This document shows, in pieces, positions 1 to 10,200 of a stretch of DNA of 40,919 bases. Origin of the DNA: Bacteroidales bacterium (GTDB taxonomy: Bacteria; Bacteroidota; Bacteroidia; Bacteroidales; UBA3824); NCBI GenBank assembly GCA_017541145.1, contig JAFXZT010000085.1, positions 1 through 40,919 of the forward strand, given 5' to 3'. The first letter of the stretch is position 1; each line of letters starts with the position of its first letter. The notes below the pieces were generated by a model that was not told where the DNA came from, searched no databases, and saw only the letters and a program-made list of their open reading frames with translations. A program made the translations under genes and the position numbers.

Positions 1-174
1 CAATTTGAACACCTTTTTACCGTCGGGCAGCATCGCCGCATATTCGTTGTTATTCATCTGAATAGACACGACTTTTGTTTTCAAGATGTTGCCAATCAAC
101 ACCTTTGCTACCTTCTCGTCTTGCATTATATATTTGAAGACGGTGTCGTATATTGGATTTACTACGTGTGCCAT
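1..174 (-). CDS. PD-(D/E)XK nuclease-family protein, N-terminal part (runs off window)
   Basis: The first 58 codons are visible, starting MAHVVNPIYDTVFKYIMQDE; the rest lies to the left of the window. The opening NPIYDTVFKYIM followed by a short helix and KVLIGNIL is the usual start of the Bacteroidota PD-(D/E)XK nuclease-family transposase proteins (PDDEXK_2/Rpn-like), small nucleases linked to recombination and mobile DNA. The catalytic D..E.K residues lie beyond the edge, so activity cannot be judged. A -7 box on the minus strand (204-211) sits about 30 bp upstream of the ATG, which supports this start. The family assignment rests on the N-terminus only. Confidence 0.6.
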   Translation of the reverse strand, partial: MAHVVNPIYDTVFKYIMQDEKVAKVLIGNILKTKVVSIQMNNNEYAAMLPDGKKVFKL

Positions 175-203
175 ATCGTTAAAATGCGTTTTAAGATTTG
201 GTG

Positions 204-211
204 CAAATATA
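204..211 (-). promoter_or_regulatory. Bacteroidota -7 box for the nuclease-family gene
   Basis: The minus strand reads TATATTTG, matching TAnnTTTG, about 30 bp before the ATG at 174. No clear TTTG -33 box was found at the expected spacing. Confidence 0.4.
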
Positions 212-300
212 ACAATGTCTGAGGATAAAAACAAGAAAAACAGTACGAAATCGGAGGGTGATGTTACGAAAATAATTTATTTTTTATGATTAGAATTTTC

Positions 301-308
301 TACTTTTG
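301..308 (+). promoter_or_regulatory. -7 box for the split-barrel gene
   Basis: TACTTTTG matches TAnnTTTG and lies 31 bp before the ATG at 340. The -33 region is T-rich but has no clean TTTG. Confidence 0.4.
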
Positions 309-339
309 CGAAAAAAAATATTATAAATAGATTTTGCTT

Positions 340-804
340 ATGGTAACGTTAGAAATGCTTGCTGAGTGTCTTGATAGTATCGGTCTTCAATTTATGGCGA
401 CAATCGGTTTAGACGGAAAACCCAAGGTGCGTCCAATGCAATATATGGTAATTTATGATAATAAACTGTGGTTTTGTACTAATAGTAAAAAACTAATTTT
501 TAGTGAGTTACAACAGAACCCGAATTTGGAACTTTGCGGTTCTAAACTTGAAAAAGATCCGATGCTTTCTCAATGGATAAGGTTTAGTGCTGAGGCGGTT
601 TTTGAAGATAATTCAGTTGTAAAACAGATGATTATCGAGAAAAGCAGTATTGTAAACCAACTTTACAAGGATGACGTTGACAATCCTATTTTCAAGGTGT
701 TTTATCTGAAAAATATCAAAGGTTCAATGAATAATAATCTTGGTCATGTAACAGGTCTTAAAGATAAAGACGGTTTTCAAAAACCTTTGGATTTTGAATT
801 CTAA
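340..804 (+). CDS. Pyridoxamine 5'-phosphate oxidase-like (FMN split-barrel) protein
   Basis: A 154-residue cytosolic protein. Residues about 10-65 read LDSIGLQFMATIGLDGKPKV, then RPMQYM, LWFCTNSKKL and NPNLELCG. This is the pattern of small FMN/F420-binding split-barrel proteins related to pyridoxamine-phosphate oxidase: a strand pair, the RP turn, then the phosphate-contacting strand. Members reduce or bind flavin-linked small molecules; the substrate here is unknown. A TTG six bases upstream of the ATG is also open, but the ATG at 340 fits the family start. The next gene begins 30 bp downstream on the same strand, so co-transcription is possible. Nothing in it points to a specific pathway. 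Confidence 0.7.
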   Translation: MVTLEMLAECLDSIGLQFMATIGLDGKPKVRPMQYMVIYDNKLWFCTNSKKLIFSELQQNPNLELCGSKLEKDPMLSQWIRFSAEAVFEDNSVVKQMIIEKSSIVNQLYKDDVDNPIFKVFYLKNIKGSMNNNLGHVTGLKDKDGFQKPLDFEF

Positions 805-834
805 TTTTTTTATTTTATTTGTAAAATTTTAATC

Positions 835-2415
835 ATGAATATAATTAAGTCTAAAAATATTAATTCTTTGTGTAGCATCGTTGTTGCTGTGTTGATAGTT
901 TTGTCGGCATCGAGTGGCGGTTCGTCAACTAATAATTCTCAGTCAATTACGAATGAAGATATTGAGGTAAAAAATACAGTAATTAATCACGATTCTAAGC
1001 CCGTTGATACGTCAGCTGAATATTTTGCTTATTTGGTATATAAACAAATTTGTCCCGATTCTACTGTAACTGCACCGGCTGTTGGACGTGATGAAGAAGA
1101 TAAACACACATTTATTCGGAAGTCCGAAGTTGATGAAGAAACTGTAATTGTAGAGAGTGTTACTTGTTTACCCAAAAACGGTGGCGGATATGTTGCATTT
1201 TATGGTGTAGAGGAGGAATCGATTGTTGGAGATGGCGGAATTGACTACATGTTGTTTAAGGCGTACACATATATAGATGGCAAAGTTGTAGAAGATAAAG
1301 AAATTTTACCAAAACCTTCATTTGATGATTTTTGTAATGTAGAGCCTTTGTGGTTTTACAAACCCGATGACCCTGATTTTACAAATGCCAAAAAAAGATT
1401 TAACCCAAATTATGTTTATTACATAATATCTAATGACGGAATTTTAAAAACTTTTATTACAGGAGAATATTCAAGTGATTTTGCTTTATCTTTTAAATTC
1501 AACGGTGATACATTTCATTCTATTGAATCTGATGATTTAGAATTGGGTTTTATTAATGAAAATGGTTTAGGTGAAATTCGTTTGGGAGATATTCCGCCTA
1601 ATAAATTGCCTGGGTTTGACATCAATACTGTGGGGCATACGATGTTTTATAACCACAATGGCAAAAAAGAGTTTAAGATTTCGCTCTCTGACGACGGCAA
1701 AATTGACACTATAACAGTTTATAGTTTGACTTATTGTTATAAATATTGGTTCGCCGGTGGGTTCAATTCATTAGGTGTAGGAAGTGTATTGGATTCTGAA
1801 GTAGCGGATAATCTTTATAATTATGTGCATGATGGGAATCATTCTTATATCAAAAACAATGGCTCTATAATTGAATTTTATTGCGGACGTGACAATGAAA
1901 TTCAGTTTATTAAAATTTATAAGGACAAAACCGAAGTAAATAAGCAAATTTGGCATTTGTTGATTAAGGAACATAAAAGGGAGGGCGATAACAATCCGCT
2001 ACTAAATTACGATGACCGTGAGGATTCTGAGTATGAGGATAATAAGACCGAGGACGGAGTTAATATTTACAATCCGGGGGCGGAGTCTTCTTATGTGCAT
2101 GTCTTTAAATCTTTTCCACTTATAGACGGCTCTGTTAAGGTTTACGAATATGTGGCGTGGCTAAAAGGTAACAATCCGAATGAAGCTGATGACGAGGCAA
2201 CTCCAACATCGTTCAATTTTTATAGTTATGTTTTTGATGAGATTAGAAATGGTACACTTATGCGAGTAACCCTCGAACCCGAAATTGCGGCGGCTGTAGC
2301 CAAAGTAGAAAACATCTACACTTCTTCTCCCGCAATTTTTACCGAGAACAACGGACTCAAAATTGATAACGATATGTTCATCTGGAACGGTAAAAGATTT
2401 GTAAAACAAGAATAA
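835..2415 (+). CDS. Exported protein of unknown function with a lipobox-like signal lacking Cys
   Basis: A 526-residue protein I do not recognise. The N-terminus has a positive start (MNIIKSKN), a hydrophobic core near residues 13-24 (SIVVAVLIVL) and then SASSGGSSTNN. This looks like a lipoprotein signal (LSAC-SGGSS) in which the expected Cys is Ser, so it is either cut by signal peptidase I or a former lipoprotein. The body is rich in Asp, Tyr and Phe, with short beta-strand-like stretches and an acidic linker (DDREDSEYEDNKTEDG, around residue 395). No catalytic motif is visible. It faces the CDF gene end to end with only 6 bp between stops. A periplasmic or surface location is inferred from the signal only. 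Confidence 0.65.
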   Translation: MNIIKSKNINSLCSIVVAVLIVLSASSGGSSTNNSQSITNEDIEVKNTVINHDSKPVDTSAEYFAYLVYKQICPDSTVTAPAVGRDEEDKHTFIRKSEVDEETVIVESVTCLPKNGGGYVAFYGVEEESIVGDGGIDYMLFKAYTYIDGKVVEDKEILPKPSFDDFCNVEPLWFYKPDDPDFTNAKKRFNPNYVYYIISNDGILKTFITGEYSSDFALSFKFNGDTFHSIESDDLELGFINENGLGEIRLGDIPPNKLPGFDINTVGHTMFYNHNGKKEFKISLSDDGKIDTITVYSLTYCYKYWFAGGFNSLGVGSVLDSEVADNLYNYVHDGNHSYIKNNGSIIEFYCGRDNEIQFIKIYKDKTEVNKQIWHLLIKEHKREGDNNPLLNYDDREDSEYEDNKTEDGVNIYNPGAESSYVHVFKSFPLIDGSVKVYEYVAWLKGNNPNEADDEATPTSFNFYSYVFDEIRNGTLMRVTLEPEIAAAVAKVENIYTSSPAIFTENNGLKIDNDMFIWNGKRFVKQE

Positions 2416-2429
2416 CTTTTTTTAGTTAT
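2412..2429. terminator. Short bidirectional hairpin between convergent genes
   Basis: ATAACT and AGTTAT pair around a run of seven T, overlapping the stop codons of both convergent genes. The stem is only 6 bp, so it is a weak candidate. Confidence 0.3.
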
Positions 2430-3345
2430 CAGGACAACAATATTCTCCGTTAATTTTTTCCGGTTCAAAATGTATCGAAATATGCGTGCTTTTTCCGAAC
2501 TCTTGTTTTAATTTGTGTTCGATGTTAGTAGCATGACAATGAGCATGATAAAGCGATATATTTGCCGGAAGTCTGAAGTGCATTTCTATTGCGATACGGT
2601 TGCCTATTCTGCGAGTTTTTAGTCCGTGAACATCGCTTACTTCGGGCTCTGATTCTGCGATTTTTACAATACGGTCTTCAATTTCCAGCGGCAGACTTTG
2701 CTCCAAAAGTTCTCCAAAAGATTGTTTGATTAAATCGTAAGCGGTTTTGATTATAAAAATGCTTACCAGCGCCGCAGCAATCGGATCAAAAACTGTCCAT
2801 TTGTTGCCCAAGAAAAAAGCCATTCCCACGCCCGCCGCCGTTGCAACGGACGACAACGAGTCTGTCCTATGATGCCATGCGTTTGCAATAACAACTTGTG
2901 AATCAACTTCTTTGCCGACTTTTACCGTAAATCTGTATGCCCATTCTTTCAGCGCAATACTTAGGATTGCAACTATAAAAGCTACAATTCCGGGGACAGG
3001 TAAAATTTCGCCTTTTACAACGTTGTAAATTTTAGAAATGCCGTTGTAAAACAGCAAAGCACCTACAAAAAACAGTAAAATACCGATAAATGCAGTTGCG
3101 AGAGTTTCGTATTTTCCGTGTCCGTAGTCGTGGTCGGAATCTTGTGGTTTTGAACTTAATTTTACGAACGCAACAACCACAAAATCAGTTATAAAATCCG
3201 ACAAAGAATGTACAGCATCGGCAATCATCGCCGCCGAACTTCCTATAATTCCTGCTGCAAATTTTGCTACCACCAAAAACATGTTTACCGCACTGCCTTT
3301 GAGTGTTACGCGGTAAATTTTCTTTTCACGGTCAGATTGTTCCAT
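2422..3345 (-). CDS. Cation diffusion facilitator (CDF) family metal exporter
   Basis: A 307-residue inner-membrane protein of normal CDF length. Helix II carries DAVHSLSDFITD, and a later helix carries HHRTDSLSS; together these give the HxxxD / DxxxD metal site of the transport pore. The loop YGHGKYE between helices II and III is also diagnostic. About six hydrophobic segments fill residues 15-205. The C-terminal cytosolic ferredoxin-like domain (about 215-300) has His-rich stretches (MHFRLP, YHAHCHATNIEH) that usually sense metal. It exports divalent metal (Zn, Fe, Co, Cd or Mn) by proton antiport; which metal cannot be read from sequence alone. It has its own minus-strand promoter and is divergent from the YjbR gene. 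Confidence 0.92.
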   Translation of the reverse strand: MEQSDREKKIYRVTLKGSAVNMFLVVAKFAAGIIGSSAAMIADAVHSLSDFITDFVVVAFVKLSSKPQDSDHDYGHGKYETLATAFIGILLFFVGALLFYNGISKIYNVVKGEILPVPGIVAFIVAILSIALKEWAYRFTVKVGKEVDSQVVIANAWHHRTDSLSSVATAAGVGMAFFLGNKWTVFDPIAAALVSIFIIKTAYDLIKQSFGELLEQSLPLEIEDRIVKIAESEPEVSDVHGLKTRRIGNRIAIEMHFRLPANISLYHAHCHATNIEHKLKQEFGKSTHISIHFEPEKINGEYCCPDN

Positions 3346-3371
3346 GATAAAATGATTTAGAATTGATGTCG

Positions 3372-3379
3372 CAAAGATA
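3372..3379 (-). promoter_or_regulatory. -7 box for the CDF gene
   Basis: The minus strand reads TATCTTTG followed by C, the commonest form of the Bacteroidota -7 box, 27 bp before the ATG at 3345. Confidence 0.5.
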
Positions 3380-3480
3380 AATTATTTTATGAAAATGAGT
3401 GGCTATTTTTTTTGAACATCATTTTTTTGTAACTTTTCATGAAAATATTTAAGTTTGCTGAAAATAAATTATCTTTACAA

Positions 3481-3840
3481 ATGAACGTAGAAAAATTTAG
3501 AGAATATTGTCTTTCGTTACCGTATGTTACAGAGGATTTTCCTTTTGATGAGGATCTTCTTACGTTTAGAATTTGTAACAAGATTTTTGCCTGTATTTCA
3601 ATGACAGTCAACGATATTGCAACTATGAAATGTGATCCCGAAAAGGCTTTGGAACTTCGTGCCGAGTATTCTGCGATAGAAGGAGCGTTCCATTGGAACA
3701 AAAAATATTGGAACCAAATCCGTTTCAATGAGGATGTTAGTGACAGTTTGATATTTGAACTTGTAAAACATTCTTACGACGAGGTTTGGAAAAAAATTCC
3801 GAAGAAAACGAAAGACGAATTATTGAAAAATGTATTATAA
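3481..3840 (+). CDS. MmcQ/YjbR family protein
   Basis: A 119-residue protein with the CyaY-like fold of the MmcQ/YjbR family, sometimes described as DNA-binding; its cellular role is not settled. It opens MNVEKFREYCLSLPYVTEDF, as family members do. It continues with FPFDEDLLTFRICNKIFACI and ends with the WNQIRFNEDVSDS / LVKHSYDEVWKKIPKK helix. An in-frame ATG at 3439 would add 14 residues that the family lacks, so I chose 3481. TATCTTTA at 3470-3477 is so close to this ATG that the message may be leaderless. The stop codon lies inside a strong hairpin. Confidence 0.82.
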   Translation: MNVEKFREYCLSLPYVTEDFPFDEDLLTFRICNKIFACISMTVNDIATMKCDPEKALELRAEYSAIEGAFHWNKKYWNQIRFNEDVSDSLIFELVKHSYDEVWKKIPKKTKDELLKNVL

Positions 3841-3879
3841 TCAGCTGAATCTTATAAAAAAAGTAAGATTCAGCTGATT
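3839..3879 (+). terminator. 16-bp perfect hairpin at the end of the YjbR gene
   Basis: AATCAGCTGAATCTTA (3839-3854) pairs perfectly with 3864-3879 across a 9-base A-rich loop. It overlaps the TAA stop. No strong T-run follows, so it may act as a 3'-end stabiliser or a bidirectional terminator. Confidence 0.55.
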
Positions 3880-3904
3880 GTTGATAGCGTTTTGATAGGA
3901 AGTT

Positions 3905-3995
3905 AAAAAAATATTGTTGTCCCAAAAAAAAGAAACGCCTTTCGTATATTCCAAATAATTGTGTAGTCTATTATTTTTTTTTACGCGAAAAGTAT
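3905..3995 (+). repeat. Degenerate flanking repeat, copy A
   Basis: The stretch starts AAAAAATATTGTTGTCCCA (3906-3924) and carries CAAATAATTGT and CTATTATTTTTTTT-TACGCGAAAA further on. It aligns along about 90 bp with 16105-16195, past the end of the OmpA-family gene, in the same orientation. The first 19 bases match copy B at 16 positions. The start also resembles 40780-40798. It could be an insertion-sequence end relic or a duplicated terminator. Confidence 0.45.
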
Positions 3996-4244
3996 ATAGA
4001 GAAAAGATGATTTTTTTTGTTGATTGTTAACATCGCAAAGTATCTACGTTAAAATGCGAGTTACGAAATAATTTTGTTTTTTTAAATTTTTTTCTAAAGT
4101 TTAAATAATTTGAAACCTTTTTTTGAGTTTGTCGTTTAATTTAAATAAATTAGTGTTAAATCATATTAAATAGAGTTAAAGTACTAAATAGTATTGAATT
4201 GCACAGAAAATATATATAATAACAACTTAATAATTTAATTTATT
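3996..4244 (+). promoter_or_regulatory. AT-rich leader of the giant surface-protein cluster
   Basis: No gene is seen here. It is strongly AT-rich and must hold the promoter of the cluster. TTTG near 4128 has a weak TAGTGTTA at roughly -7 spacing, which is poor support. GTTAAA...TAAATAG occurs twice, 20 bp apart (4155-4174 and 4175-4192), and could be an operator or simple repeat drift. Confidence 0.3.
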
Positions 4245-7200
4245 ATGGAGAACAAAACAACCTATTTTTCTCATTTTTGCGTGCCAATCTATGAGAAATA
4301 TCTAAAAATTTTGGTTTTCCTATCGCTATTTCTGATAGCAATAGGAAATCAAACGGCAATGGCACACCGAATAACAGAATCTCTTCGGAATGGTTACGAA
4401 AACCATTTGGATCAAGGTTATATAAAATTTAGATTCGACTATTATGATCAAGACGGTAGAGATGATTATCTTGATTATGTTACTTTATCGTTAAATATAG
4501 GAGGACGTAATCTTGGAGCGGTTCTTTATTTTGGTACTGATGATCAAAAAAATGATGATAATATGTGGATAGATCAACGTATTGAAAATCCCTCTATTAT
4601 ATGCAAAGCTTATGGAATAGAAAAAAATGGTAATATAAAATTTTTTAATGGTAGATTCGTTTACAATACAGTTGGAGATTGGTCAACCTCTACTGTATAT
4701 GTGTATTTTTCTCCTGATATACTCATGAACTATCAAGGACAGTCGTTTAGTTTTTCAGGGCACGTTAAAGTTGCTAAGAATGCTCGTAATGACACACATG
4801 AAGATGTAACCATAAATGGAGGAAATTTCCCAAGGTTTAGTGTGCCTACCATTACTTCAAAATTAAGTTCTAAGCCGGGTTTTTATGAGGTATCAGTATC
4901 GAATTCAGGTGCTTCTAATAGTTGTTATTTTGACTATTCTGGTGAAGTTGCAGCAGAAGAAACCCCTTTTTATGTTAAACCAGCTCTCGAACAAGCAAAA
5001 TCGAATGTAAATTTTGATGCAACAAAACCAATAGAAAATGGTAATGTACCTTATTATTTTACATATAGAACTTATAAGTTGGTAAAAAATCCTAATTACA
5101 TAGCCCCGATAGAAGGAGACAACGACGATAACCATAACGAGAGTGAATCAACAGAGGGAGATAACTCAGATGCCACTAACAACGATGAACCAACAGAGGG
5201 CAACAACCCTGAAGACCCTAACAACGATGAACCAACAGAGGGCGACAATCCCGATGACACCGACCCAAGCGCAGATGTTAATGTTTTTGGTACAGTTGAA
5301 CTATGTTATGATTATAAAAAATGGGATAATATATCTATTGACGAAATTGAAAACGAGGATAAGTTGTTAGAATATATTAATGAGCGTTTTTCTGACGATG
5401 AGGTATATCGTAACCCTGACTATAATAAAGATTCTCCTATGAATACTGCTACAAAATATTTGGTTGTAAGAGAGTATAAGCCAATTGATGTAGTAGAAAA
5501 TACTTATTTTAACCCTAAAAGCCCTGTCGCTTTTGGAAATTGTCCCTACAAATATGAAATAGATGAACCTATTATGATAACAACTTATTCTACATCGGGT
5601 AGTATGAGTCGTTATAATGGCAAACAAGGAACTATACAATTTCATATTGGTAATGCTCCTAAAACGTTGTATATTAAATATTATTATGTTGTATCAGAGT
5701 ATCAAACGTGCGTTAAAACTTATCAACATGTATTACAAGCATATCAATTTCCTGAACCCAAAAATGTTACATTTGAAAATTTAGAGAACGGAGCTACTAA
5801 AATATCTTGGACAATCGATACTCATCCTAATGAACAAATAACGGGTGATGGTTTTGAAGTAATTCGCTCACTGGATAATACTTTTCTTTCTTATGATCAA
5901 GTTGCTGATCCTAAGAACGTATTAAAATTTGATCCAAACAAAAATACTTATTCTATTGTGGACCAAACTGGAAAATTAAATATTAATGGTCCGATTTATT
6001 ATAGAATTAGACGTACCGAAACAAGCAAGACTTGGCAATGGGATTTATATACGGAAGTTAGTCATTATAAATCTATGAAACATGCTAATGTAATAAATGG
6101 TTTAGTAGAATTTAATTACAATCCCAATAAAATAAATGGTGTTAAATTAACCATTAATCTTGATTCTAAAGATAATTATCAAGATAAGGAAGAAGCAAAT
6201 TCTTTGGTATTAACAGAGAATTCTAAAATCGTGGTTATTAGAAAAAATATAACAAAATCAACAGAACAAAAATTTGAAATTCCTATCAAAAGAGACGATT
6301 ATGATAATTGGATATTGTCTTATGAATATGAGGAGTTAATAACAAAAGCATGTAATGAATTTGAATATTGGGCATATGTAAGTCCAGGAAGTAAAAATTA
6401 TTCTGTATTTAACCCAGTTGTTTTAGATTTACAGCCTGATTTAGATAAAATAGTGGCTATTGAAAGTGGAAATATAGAAAATTTGGAAGTTTCTACTGGT
6501 TATTATAGTGATAGAGTAGACCTAAGATGGGATGTTGTAAATGGAGCATTAGATAGTTATTCAATAGAGCGTAAAGAGTTTGGTCAGCCTGACGAAAAAT
6601 ATAATTTGATAGAAAACGTAGAAGGTGCGCCATCGGCATCCAAGGTTCTTTATAGTGATCAAAATGCACTAATTGGGAAAATATACAGTTATCGAGTTAC
6701 AGGAAAAGCAGGTTGTGCAAGCCAAATTGTAGAAACCGCACCATTAACCTCTTATGGTTTCCGCACTCAAACAGGTGATTTCTTTGGTCAAGTAACATTT
6801 GAAAATAATCAAGGTGAAGATTCGGTAGAAATCAGAGTTGAAACCAAAGATTATATTCCAAGTTCTGCTTTGGCATTAGAAACCACACAAACTGCCAAAA
6901 TCAACAATAATGAGTTTTTGAATGATGTAACTAAAGAATTTACATTCCAAGCATGGGTAAAACCAACTTCAGAAGGTAAAATTTTTGAAAAATCCGGAAT
7001 GTATTCAATTGAATATATTGGCGGTAAAATTAAATTTACTGCGGGTAATAAAACTATTCTATCGGAATCAGACATCAATACATCGAAATTTACACATATA
7101 ACAGCAGGTGTAAATAAGGATAGTTTGTTTATCTTTATAAATGGTGATTGGGACAATTCGTTAAAAGAAAGAGCGACGATTACTTCAAATAATAATCAAA

Positions 7201-10200
7201 GCGAATTTGGTGAAAATTTTGCAGGTTATATAGATGAGGTTAGAATTTTTAGCCGCAGTTTAAGTCAAAACGAAATTGCTTCTGATTATAATAGATATAT
7301 CTTAGGAGATAAAGAAAATTTAATACTTTACTACAATTTTAATTATTGTTTTGATGATAAAGTATTTGATATGTCTTATCTTGGTAGTGATTACAACAAA
7401 AATGATGCAACAACCACAGGTATTTTTACATCAGAACAAACACCTACACAAAATCAATTGTGGTACAAAGCAATTACTGATAATACAGGACACTATTCTT
7501 TGAGAGGTGTTCCTTTTATCGGAAACGGTACAGCGTATACTTTGATTCCGAGAAAAGGTACTCACGAATTTAGCCCGACAAACGAAGTAAGGTATTTAAG
7601 TGAAAATTCTACAAATTATACCATCAATTTTGTTGACAAATCAAGTTTTGAAGTTAGCGGAACTGTTGTATATTATGGAGGTACAACACCTGTAAAAGGC
7701 GTATCCTTCAAAGTTGACGGTGCTCTTGCTATGGATAAATATGGTATGGCTATTACAACAGATGAAAATGGACAATTTAAGATAAATGTACCTGTTGGAG
7801 TTCACGAAGTAAAATGTTATATGAATGGACATACCTTTGCAAATGAAGGAAGATTTATTGATAGCAAAGGCAACGATTTAAATTATCAAGATATTCTATC
7901 TGGTTTAAAACTTCACGATAGTACATTTGTTAAATATGTAGGTAGAATATGTGGAGGTAGTATTCAATCAGAGTTACCTGTTGGATTCTCATTAAGTAAA
8001 AATAATCTATCGGACGAATTGACAATAACACTCACATGTCTTGCAACCGAAGGCAAAGATTATAATTTGACAAATGATAAATACGAAAAAATATATCCTC
8101 ATTTTGTGAAAGAAAATTCAACAAAAGTTGAATACGACACAAAAACTGTAAAAATTTATCCTGATAAACAAACGGGTGAATTTGTTGCATATCTCTTGCC
8201 TGAAGAGTATAAGCTAAATATTTATGCAGGAACTTGTCATAACGCAGACCAAATAGAAGGTAATAATAGCATATTAAATCTAAAAGGTAGCGTTATATTG
8301 ATGATACCTGAAGTATCAGAAGAAAATGATACTGTAATGTATAATCAAAAACAAGTATTTACGCTAAGATATACTCCTCAAATAGAAGTACTCCAAAGTA
8401 ATTTCTTAGGAAAAGCACAATACAAATATTTTGGTGAAGAAAAAGTAAGTTTCAATAATTTTGAAGGCAATATGGTAGAATCTGTTGTATGGTCTGAAGA
8501 CAAAGGCTATACATTTGATTATCCAGTATTTGAATCATTAAATACTTATTATTTTACAGTTAATGCTTTTGAAGAATACAGACATTGCGAAAATAGTGAT
8601 ATTTTTGAAAGAGTACCAACATCAGACGCAAAAGTTACTTTCACCAACCAATTAGCTGCAACAGGATTGTCAGAAGATCAAATGAAAGACTATCCATCTA
8701 CAATTGAATTAGACACTATGGGTTTTGGATTGTACGCATTTAAATGTGGCGAACCAGAATTAACAAGTGGTTTAAAAACTATTTCTGCAAAATTTGTATA
8801 TGGAAATTCGAATACATCAATCAATTGGGATAATCCTCTCGGTAATCCTGCTGGACAAGCATACGTTTTAGGTTCACATGTTAATGGTGCCGATTTTGTA
8901 ACCGCTGGTCCTATTGATTTGATTGCAATATTAAGAGATCCTCCAGGTACTAATTCTTATTCTTACATAGAGAAAGGAACAACAATTACAAAAAATAAAC
9001 AGTTAACAGTTAGTGTTATAAACGAAGGTGATGATTTAATGGGTGTTGGTACTCGTACTAGAACATCATCTGTGAATACTGCAGGAACTCCTGCGACTCA
9101 AACTGGTACTGTTACAGAATTAACTGATGAAGAAAATAAGAATAAACATGGTTTATACCATAAAGAAGAATTTCATAACGATTATACATGGAGTAAAAGT
9201 GTAACACTTACAACTCGTTATCAAACAAGCGATTCCCCTGATATGGTAGGAGCAGATGCCGATTTGTTTATAGGTAATTCAACAAATGTAGGAGTTGGTA
9301 CTACTAATGATGTAGTTATTATCCCAAGAGATGAATATGAACAAATAAAATCAAGCGTAATTAAGACATACAAAGTAACCGATGATTACGCGATGATACA
9401 ACAAGAGGGAATAAATCTTGAATCAAGTTTTGGAACCGTGTTTGCCTACTCTCGTCGTCATATTGCCGAAGTTGTTATTCCTCAATTAGAAGAAATAAGA
9501 AATAATATTCTTATCGAATCGTATGGAAAATCAAAAGAGCAACTACAAACTTTGGCTAATAGTAGTAAAAAGGCTTATTATTATTCAACAGTAGCCCCAG
9601 AAGATGAAACATTTGGCACAGATGAAACTTATCAACAAATTTTACCTAATGACAAAAAACAATATGTTGATACAATAAAATCTTTGAATCAGTCGATAGA
9701 CCGTTGGTTATCAGCACTTGAAAGAAACGACAAAGAAAAAATTCAAGCTAACAATTTAGTAAAGAATTTTTCTTTTGAAGGAGGAGGTTCTAATGTAGAA
9801 TATTCTATGGAAACAGGAGTTGGCAGTACAGAAAACTTCTATTTTACAATTGCACTTGGATATTCAAATGATATTGAATCAGATGGTACATTTATGGGTG
9901 TAAAAAGAGAATTTCATATTCAAGAAAAAGCGTTTACTGAAGATGGATATAATTGGACTTATGACGAACAAAAAACAAATACTATAGGTTTTGTATTGGT
10001 CGACGAAAATCCTGACGACTATTTTAGCGTAGATGTTTTCCACAAATATGCTGACACTGAAGAAAAAGAAAAAGAAAACAAAGATCAAGATAGTTTCGAT
10101 GAAGATGAAGTAGTTGACGAACTAAAAGGTACTGGCAGTACATTTGAAACCTTTATTTTCCGTACACGTGGTGGTGTTTCTTCTTGTCCATACGAAGGCG

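Noticed and set aside
86-289. Plus-strand frame across the left edge
   Set aside because: It is antisense to the nuclease-family start, which has a better family match and promoter.
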